Assembly: GCA_029261675.1 (NCBI GenBank) | Contig: JAJDBA010000215.1 | Location: forward strand, 1-9,103 | Direction: 5' to 3' | From: Nitrospinaceae bacterium | GTDB taxonomy: Bacteria > Nitrospinota > Nitrospinia > Nitrospinales > VA-1 | DNA: 9,103 nt | Shown here: in pieces, positions 5,029-9,103 of the stretch | How positions within the stretch are numbered: position 1 is the first letter of the stretch | How the letters are laid out: every line of letters starts with the position of its first letter | Position numbers and translations under genes: made by a program | Notes under the pieces: model-generated | Told to the model about the DNA's origin: nothing | The model's input: only the letters and a program-made list of their open reading frames with translations | The model's database searches: none

Positions 5029-6375
5029 CTATTCGGCCAACTCAACGGGTTGAGAAACCGGTTCGGCAACCAGATCGTAATCTGCTGCCGCTATGATTCG
5101 CATGGGGACAATCTCACCTGGCTCGGCTTCGCATTTTTCAAGAATTACCTGGCCGTCTATATCAGGGGCCTGAGAGGCTAACCTGCCTGTCATTATATAG
5201 TTTTCTTGCGCATCGAATCCTTCAACAAGTACTGATTCAATTTGCCCGACTTTTTCCTGATTTTTTCGTAACGCAATTTCTTTTTGAAATTCCATTAGAA
5301 TATTTTTTCTTTCCTCTTTAACTTCTTCAGGTACACGATCGGGGTAATCGAAAGCCGTGGTTCCTTCTTCATCCGAGTAGGTAAAAATACCTACATGGTC
5401 AAACTGCATTTCACAAATGAAACGCAACATATGTTTAAAGTGTTCGTCCGTTTCTCCGGGGAAGCCCGTGATGAAAGTGGTTCGCAACGCAATTTCAGGA
5501 ATTTTTAAACGCAGTTCATCAATCATTTTGCGGACGCCACCTTCGGTTTCCTGACGTTTCATACTTTTCAACATTTCATCATGCGTATGCTGTAGAGGCA
5601 CATCAATATAGCGGCACACCTTTTCTTCTGATGCAATGTAGTCAATGACATCTGAATTGAGAAAGGTTGGATAGCAGTATAAAAGTCGCATCCATTCAAC
5701 ACCCTTAATCTTAGCCATGCCCTTTAGTAGTCTAGCCAAACCATCTTTCATAGCCAGGTCGAAACCGTACATGGTTGTGTCTTGAGAAATTATGTTGAAT
5801 TCTTTAACTCCCCTTTGGGCTAGGTTTTCTGCTTCTGCTAAAATGGATTCGGGTGACCGACTACGCATGGGGCCGCGCATCTTAGGAATGATGCAGAACG
5901 CACAACGGTTGGAACAACCTTCTGCAATCTTTAAATAAGCCGTGTAAAAAGCCGTGGTCAGCAACCGGTCTGTATAAGACTCATAGTACTCAGCAGGCGT
6001 TGCCACATGATTGCGGCTGTCAAAATCGCCCTCTTCAAGAATATTTTTTAACTGCGGGTATTGTCCAACCCCCAGCATGTGATCGATTTCGGGAATTTCA
6101 TCAAGCAGCTCTTGGGTGTGACGTTCTGCCAAACAACCTGTTACGATCAGCTTTTGGCACTTTCCATCGATCTTTTTTTGAGCCATTTCAAGAATAGTAT
6201 CGATCGATTCCTTTTTTGCGGATTCAATAAAACCACAAGTGTTAACGATTATTATCTCTGCATCTTCTTCATCGGGGGTAAGGTCATACCCTGAAGTAAC
6301 GAGATCGCCCAATACTCGTTCGGTATCAACGGTATTTTTTGGACATCCCAAACTAACCATTCCAACTTTTTTCAT
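5029..6375 (-). CDS. rimO: Ribosomal protein S12 (Asp) methylthiotransferase RimO
   Basis: Radical-SAM enzyme that adds a methylthio group to the beta-carbon of the conserved aspartate of ribosomal protein S12. From the ATG at 6373-6375 it has 448 residues. The N-terminal UPF0004 domain carries the three cysteines for the auxiliary [4Fe-4S] cluster: Cys11 (SLGCPKN), Cys47 (NTCGF) and Cys81 (VTGCLAE). The radical-SAM CxxxCxxC motif is EGCSNRCAFC (Cys154, 158, 161), followed by IIPKMRGPMRSR, typical of RimO rather than MiaB. The barrel ends with FITGFPGETDEHF (301-313) and SDEEGTTAF (334-342). A C-terminal TRAM-like domain covers about 378-440. The frame is open upstream to a GTG at 6412-6414, but those 13 codons lie in a palindrome and carry no family sequence. 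The ATG follows an AAAGAG purine stretch. All six cluster cysteines are present, so the enzyme looks intact. Confidence 0.95.
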   Translation of the reverse strand: MKKVGMVSLGCPKNTVDTERVLGDLVTSGYDLTPDEEDAEIIIVNTCGFIESAKKESIDTILEMAQKKIDGKCQKLIVTGCLAERHTQELLDEIPEIDHMLGVGQYPQLKNILEEGDFDSRNHVATPAEYYESYTDRLLTTAFYTAYLKIAEGCSNRCAFCIIPKMRGPMRSRSPESILAEAENLAQRGVKEFNIISQDTTMYGFDLAMKDGLARLLKGMAKIKGVEWMRLLYCYPTFLNSDVIDYIASEEKVCRYIDVPLQHTHDEMLKSMKRQETEGGVRKMIDELRLKIPEIALRTTFITGFPGETDEHFKHMLRFICEMQFDHVGIFTYSDEEGTTAFDYPDRVPEEVKEERKNILMEFQKEIALRKNQEKVGQIESVLVEGFDAQENYIMTGRLASQAPDIDGQVILEKCEAEPGEIVPMRIIAAADYDLVAEPVSQPVELAE

Positions 6376-6390
6376 TTTTTCTCTTTTCTC

Positions 6391-6480
6391 ATAAAATAAA
6401 TCGTGGCTTGCCACGCATTTTAAATAAATATTATTATCGGATACCTCGTCCGCTTGCGGCGGAGTCGTTCATTTTATTAT
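6391..6480. repeat. Palindromic foldback element between mlaC-like gene and rimO
   Basis: The 105-nt gap holds two compact palindromes: CGTGGC-TT-GCCACG (6402-6415) and TCCGC-TTGCG-GCGGA (6449-6463, alternatively CCGC-TT-GCGG at 6450-6459). The outer ends are imperfect inverted repeats: ATAAAATAAATCG (6391-6403) against CGTTCATTTTAT (6466-6477), with one gap and one mismatch. The interior between the two hairpins is nearly pure A/T. On the minus strand the first palindrome is followed by ATTTATTTTATG, so it could be a partial terminator ahead of rimO. The overall plan (AT-rich terminal repeats around GC-rich hairpins, about 90 bp) also resembles a small dispersed intergenic repeat. One copy cannot decide between these. 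Confidence 0.4.
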
Positions 6481-7092
6481 CTATAATCCAACCGTCTCTT
6501 TTAATTTTTTTTCCATTCGCCGGACCAATTCTTTAAAATCATTTTTCTTTAGAATTTTGTAAAACTGACTCCGCAAATTATTGCGCATACTGACCCCATC
6601 AAGTATAACATCGACCACCTGCCAGCCTGCATCCGTCTGTTTCATTCTGAAATCGATGTCTACTTCACCTTCTTTTTCGTGCACCACGGTCAGGGGAACC
6701 ATCATCATATTTTTTTTGCTTTTTGGCTTTCCATAAACCATATCCAGATTTGCAAAAAACTTTGCAGAACTTGGAAACGCGACATGGACAAACAAGTTTC
6801 CCAGTAATGTTTGAAATTGCTTCTGTTGTTCTTCATTATGCTTTGACCAATACTTGCCCAGGGCCTTCTGGCTGATTTCCGGCACCTTTAATACGCTCAA
6901 TGCGATATCAGAATGTTTTTTGTTAGCCGCTATTTCAGCATCTGACAAACTATCCTTTTGAATAATTTGTTTGATTTCGCCTAAAAGCTTTTTAACGGCA
7001 AACTCTGGACTCTTGTTGTCTGAATCAGCTGAAGCCGAGGTCGCTAAAACAAAGAGCGCGATAGAAAAAGCAATTGTTATTAGATTTCTCAT
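6481..7092 (-). CDS. MlaC/Ttg2D-family periplasmic phospholipid-binding protein
   Basis: Likely soluble periplasmic lipid carrier of the MlaC (Tol-Tol-Ttg2, toluene tolerance) family, which shuttles phospholipid between the outer membrane and an inner-membrane MCE transporter. It has 203 residues, normal length. An N-terminal signal peptide, MRNLITIAFSIALFVLATSASA, has a probable cleavage after Ala22 (A-S-A). Family signatures are ALGKYWSKHNEEQQKQFQTLLGN (77-99), FRMKQTDAGWQVVDVILDGVSMRNNLRSQF (148-177) and the closing helix KNDFKELVRRMEKKLKE. The start has no clear Shine-Dalgarno, but the signal peptide fixes it. It is the first gene of a probable minus-strand operon with rimO and phosphofructokinase. 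No MlaA, MlaB, MlaD, MlaE or MlaF partner is visible, so the name mlaC itself is not certain; HpnM-type relatives share this fold. Confidence 0.88.
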   Translation of the reverse strand: MRNLITIAFSIALFVLATSASADSDNKSPEFAVKKLLGEIKQIIQKDSLSDAEIAANKKHSDIALSVLKVPEISQKALGKYWSKHNEEQQKQFQTLLGNLFVHVAFPSSAKFFANLDMVYGKPKSKKNMMMVPLTVVHEKEGEVDIDFRMKQTDAGWQVVDVILDGVSMRNNLRSQFYKILKKNDFKELVRRMEKKLKETVGL

Positions 7093-7189
7093 TTGTGATA
7101 CATTTTAGAGGTATTAAAATATTTTCTTTCCTGCTTTTAGGAAATTCATTTTTATCATTTGTATTTTATAAGTATAGCGTAATTCGACC
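7093..7189. promoter_or_regulatory. Divergent promoter region between mlaC-like and TPR genes
   Basis: This 97-nt AT-rich gap must hold the start signals for both directions. It contains a 6-bp hairpin TTTCCT-GCTTTT-AGGAAA (7127-7144), placed like an operator in the middle. On the plus strand TATAAG (7167-7172) with TTCATT (7145-7150) 16 bp upstream is a weak promoter candidate for the TPR gene. On the minus strand TATACT (7171-7176) is a good -10 hexamer for the mlaC-like gene but lacks a convincing -35. The two -10 candidates overlap. None of this is strong enough to name a regulator. Confidence 0.3.
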
Positions 7190-7915
7190 ATGTATTTGAT
7201 TGCCTTTTTCCTGATTTTCGTTTTTGGTGTTCCCGTTGCCTCAGGGCAAAACCCAACAACGTTGGCTGAGATTGATACTCTACACGAAAAAAGCCAATTG
7301 CAAATCGAGTATCAGAGCATTGCCTCGCAGATAGAAAAAGTTTTAGCGGGCAATCCCAATCAGTATCAATGGCAATGGCGGCAAGCGCGAACCCAATACT
7401 CTTTAGCCAAAAAAGCGGGTGAATCAAAAAATGATCATTATGACTTATGCATTCTCCATAGTTCTCGGGCCATTGAATTACAGCCCGATTCTGCCATCAG
7501 CTATTTTTATAGAGGACTTTGTCGCGGCAAGCAGGGAGAAATGAAGGGAGTTTGGGCCAGCTTGGGGATTATTGAGCCTTTTGAGGAAGATATGAAAAAA
7601 GCGGTGGAATTGGACCCCAAAGTCAATCATGCCGGCCCTCATCGGGCTTTAGGGAAATTGTATCTTGAATTGCCTTTTTTCCTGGGTGGGAATTCCGATA
7701 AATCGGTGTTTCATTTAAAAGAGGCCGTTCGGTTGGCCCCGGACTATGCAGAAAATCATTTGGGACTCGCACAGGTTCTTGTCAAAAAAGGTAATTCCAC
7801 TCAAGCGCGAGAATCTCTTCACAAACTGATGCAACTTACAGATAATACGCAGGATGAAAAACTTCTTTCCCTCAGGGAAGAGGGAATGGAATTATTGGAA
7901 AACTTATCTCCTTAA
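7190..7915 (+). CDS. Exported tetratricopeptide-repeat protein, TatT-like
   Basis: Function not known. The 241-residue product starts with a hydrophobic stretch MYLIAFFLIFVFGVPVASG that reads as a signal peptide or anchor, although it lacks the usual N-terminal Lys/Arg. The rest is helical with TPR character: SSRAIELQPDSAISYFYRGL (91-110), MKKAVELDPKVNHAGPHRAL (135-154) and LKEAVRLAPDYAENHLGLAQ (176-195). The segment GPHRALGKLYLELPFFLGG (149-167) resembles the TatT periplasmic TPR family described with TRAP transporters. No TRAP genes are visible, so a scaffold or binding role is only an inference. An in-frame TAG at 7175-7177 leaves the ATG at 7190 as the only reasonable start. No Shine-Dalgarno is seen. 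recN begins 9 nt after its stop, so the two are probably cotranscribed. Confidence 0.75.
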   Translation: MYLIAFFLIFVFGVPVASGQNPTTLAEIDTLHEKSQLQIEYQSIASQIEKVLAGNPNQYQWQWRQARTQYSLAKKAGESKNDHYDLCILHSSRAIELQPDSAISYFYRGLCRGKQGEMKGVWASLGIIEPFEEDMKKAVELDPKVNHAGPHRALGKLYLELPFFLGGNSDKSVFHLKEAVRLAPDYAENHLGLAQVLVKKGNSTQARESLHKLMQLTDNTQDEKLLSLREEGMELLENLSP

Positions 7916-7924
7916 AAAAACACC

Positions 7925-9103
7925 ATGCTAAAAGAAATTAGAATTCAAAATTTCGCGATTATTGAAAACCTTGTGGTGAATTTTGAAAAGGGCCTGAATA
8001 TTCTGACCGGTGAAACCGGAGCCGGAAAGTCCATCATTATAGACGCGCTGAATTTGTTAGTAGGCGGTAGAGCCGATACCGATTCTATCCGCACTGGCGA
8101 AGCCACCGCATTGGTAGAAGGTATTTTTCAGATATCCGATGTAGAAACTCTGGCAATGGTGCAGGAGATAGGGATCGAGTCGGATGAAGGCGAGATTCAT
8201 ATAAAAAGACAGATTTCCAATTCGGGGAAAAACCGTTGTTTTCTTAACGATAGTCAGATCACCGTTGCCACCCTCGCAAAACTGGGTGACCGGCTGGTAG
8301 ACCTGCATGGACAGCACGACCACCAGGCACTTCTACACCCAGAAATTCATGTCGAATTACTCGACCTGTTTGGGAAATCCAAACCAAGTCTTGATAAATT
8401 TGCCAAAGAATTCGCAGATTACCAGAGCCAGGTCAAAAAATTAAAATCCTTAAAGACGGATGAGCAAGAACGTTTACAAAGGGAAGAGTTTTTAGGATTC
8501 CAAATTTCAGAGATCAATGCCGCAAACCTTTCCGAAGATGAGGAAGAAGAAATTAAAGCGGAAAAAAATAAACTCCGTCATGCTGAAAAAATTCGCTCCG
8601 CTCTACAGCAGAGCCAGACTTTATTATCAGAGCAAAGCGGTTCTATTTTGGAAAATCTGCGGCAGATATTAAAAGAGCTGGAACCTTTAATTGAGGTTGA
8701 TAAAGATCTGGTATCCCCCTTTGAGCGGTCGCAGTCGGCTTTTTATGAATTGGAAGAGGTAGAAGATGCTTTGAGATCGCATGACCGTACTCTGGAGTTT
8801 AACCCTAGCCGATTGGAAGAAATAGAAGATCGGCTGGCAGAGATAACAGGACTCAAAAGAAAATATGGCAATGATGTTTTAGAGATTCTGAAAAAGCGTG
8901 ACCAGTTTGCCACCGAGTTGGAGCAATTGGCGGGAAATGAAGAAAATATGAAACAGCTTGCAGCTGATATTGTGAATAAGGAAAAAACAGTATCGAAGCT
9001 GGCAATCGCGTTGGCCGACAAGCGCGAGGCGGGAGCGAAATCTCTCAAGGCAGGTGTGGAGAAAGAATTAAAAGAATTGCATATGAATGGCGTACGTTTT
9101 GGA
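7925..9103 (+). CDS. recN: DNA repair protein RecN, N-terminal part (runs off right edge)
   Basis: RecN is a cytoplasmic SMC-like ATPase that acts at double-strand breaks, tethering DNA and helping RecA. The window holds 393 codons from the ATG at 7925, with no stop, out of roughly 550-570 in the family. The start MLKEIRIQNFAIIENLVVNF is the typical RecN N-terminus. The Walker A motif is GETGAGKS (29-36) followed by IIIDALNLLVGGRA. The segment RQISNSGKNRCFLND (95-109) and the RecN hallmark DLHGQHDHQALLHPEIHVELLD (126-147) follow. From about residue 150 the sequence is charged and heptad-like, the first arm of the coiled coil, reaching the window edge near the hinge. Walker B and the signature motif lie outside. 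There is no clear Shine-Dalgarno; it follows the TPR gene by 9 nt. No LexA-type box was recognised, though the true promoter may lie before the TPR gene. Confidence 0.96.
   Translation, partial: MLKEIRIQNFAIIENLVVNFEKGLNILTGETGAGKSIIIDALNLLVGGRADTDSIRTGEATALVEGIFQISDVETLAMVQEIGIESDEGEIHIKRQISNSGKNRCFLNDSQITVATLAKLGDRLVDLHGQHDHQALLHPEIHVELLDLFGKSKPSLDKFAKEFADYQSQVKKLKSLKTDEQERLQREEFLGFQISEINAANLSEDEEEEIKAEKNKLRHAEKIRSALQQSQTLLSEQSGSILENLRQILKELEPLIEVDKDLVSPFERSQSAFYELEEVEDALRSHDRTLEFNPSRLEEIEDRLAEITGLKRKYGNDVLEILKKRDQFATELEQLAGNEENMKQLAADIVNKEKTVSKLAIALADKREAGAKSLKAGVEKELKELHMNGVRFG

Noticed and set aside
6376..6414. N-terminal extension of RimO to a GTG at 6414
   Set aside because: The 13 extra codons start in a palindrome and have no family match. 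MKKVGMVSLGCPKN is the expected start and has a purine-rich stretch before it.
8743..9048. Minus-strand open frame rich in Ser and Phe opposite recN
   Set aside because: The composition is what the reverse strand of a Glu/Lys/Leu coiled-coil gene gives; recN on the plus strand is certain.
1..9103. CRISPR array, tRNA, rRNA, insertion sequence, toxin-antitoxin or phage-defence genes
   Set aside because: Looked for on both strands; no regularly spaced repeats, cloverleaf, transposase or defence domain was seen. All large open frames are housekeeping or envelope genes.

Overview
This window looks like ordinary, gene-dense core chromosome from a Gram-negative bacterium. An MlaC-type periplasmic lipid carrier and an exported TPR protein imply an outer membrane. 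The sequence leans towards AT. The gene set and the mixed-type phosphofructokinase would fit a deltaproteobacterial or Nitrospinota-like lineage, but that placement is a guess from gene character, not a search result.

Layout. Bases 1-2524 (minus strand) hold the classic translation cluster rpsB - tsf - pyrH - frr, transcribed right to left; frr runs off the left edge. tsf and pyrH overlap by one base and pyrH and frr are 3 nt apart. rpsB and tsf are separated by 165 nt that can fold into several hairpins. Upstream of rpsB is a good sigma70-like promoter and a leader of about 140 nt with a hairpin and a possible pseudoknot, a candidate for S2 autoregulation. Bases 2879-3892 (plus strand) hold a lone family 9 glycosyltransferase (heptosyltransferase-like), divergent from rpsB and convergent with the next gene. 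Bases 3928-7092 (minus strand) hold a likely operon: mlaC-like gene, then rimO, then a 6-phosphofructokinase. A 105-nt gap between mlaC and rimO contains two palindromes framed by AT-rich imperfect inverted repeats. Bases 7190-9103 (plus strand) hold an exported TPR protein and then the first 393 codons of recN, which runs off the right edge.

How the genes work together. The left cluster supplies ribosomal protein S2, EF-Ts, UMP kinase and ribosome recycling factor. RimO also acts on the ribosome (methylthiolation of S12). The remaining genes cover envelope lipid or glycan work (GT9, MlaC), glycolysis (PFK) and DNA repair (RecN), and are not an obvious single pathway.

I found no mobile element, CRISPR array, tRNA, rRNA or defence locus, and no convincing new multi-gene system. 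The items most worth a second look are the rpsB leader RNA, the hybrid active-site signature of the phosphofructokinase, and the palindromic element between mlaC and rimO.
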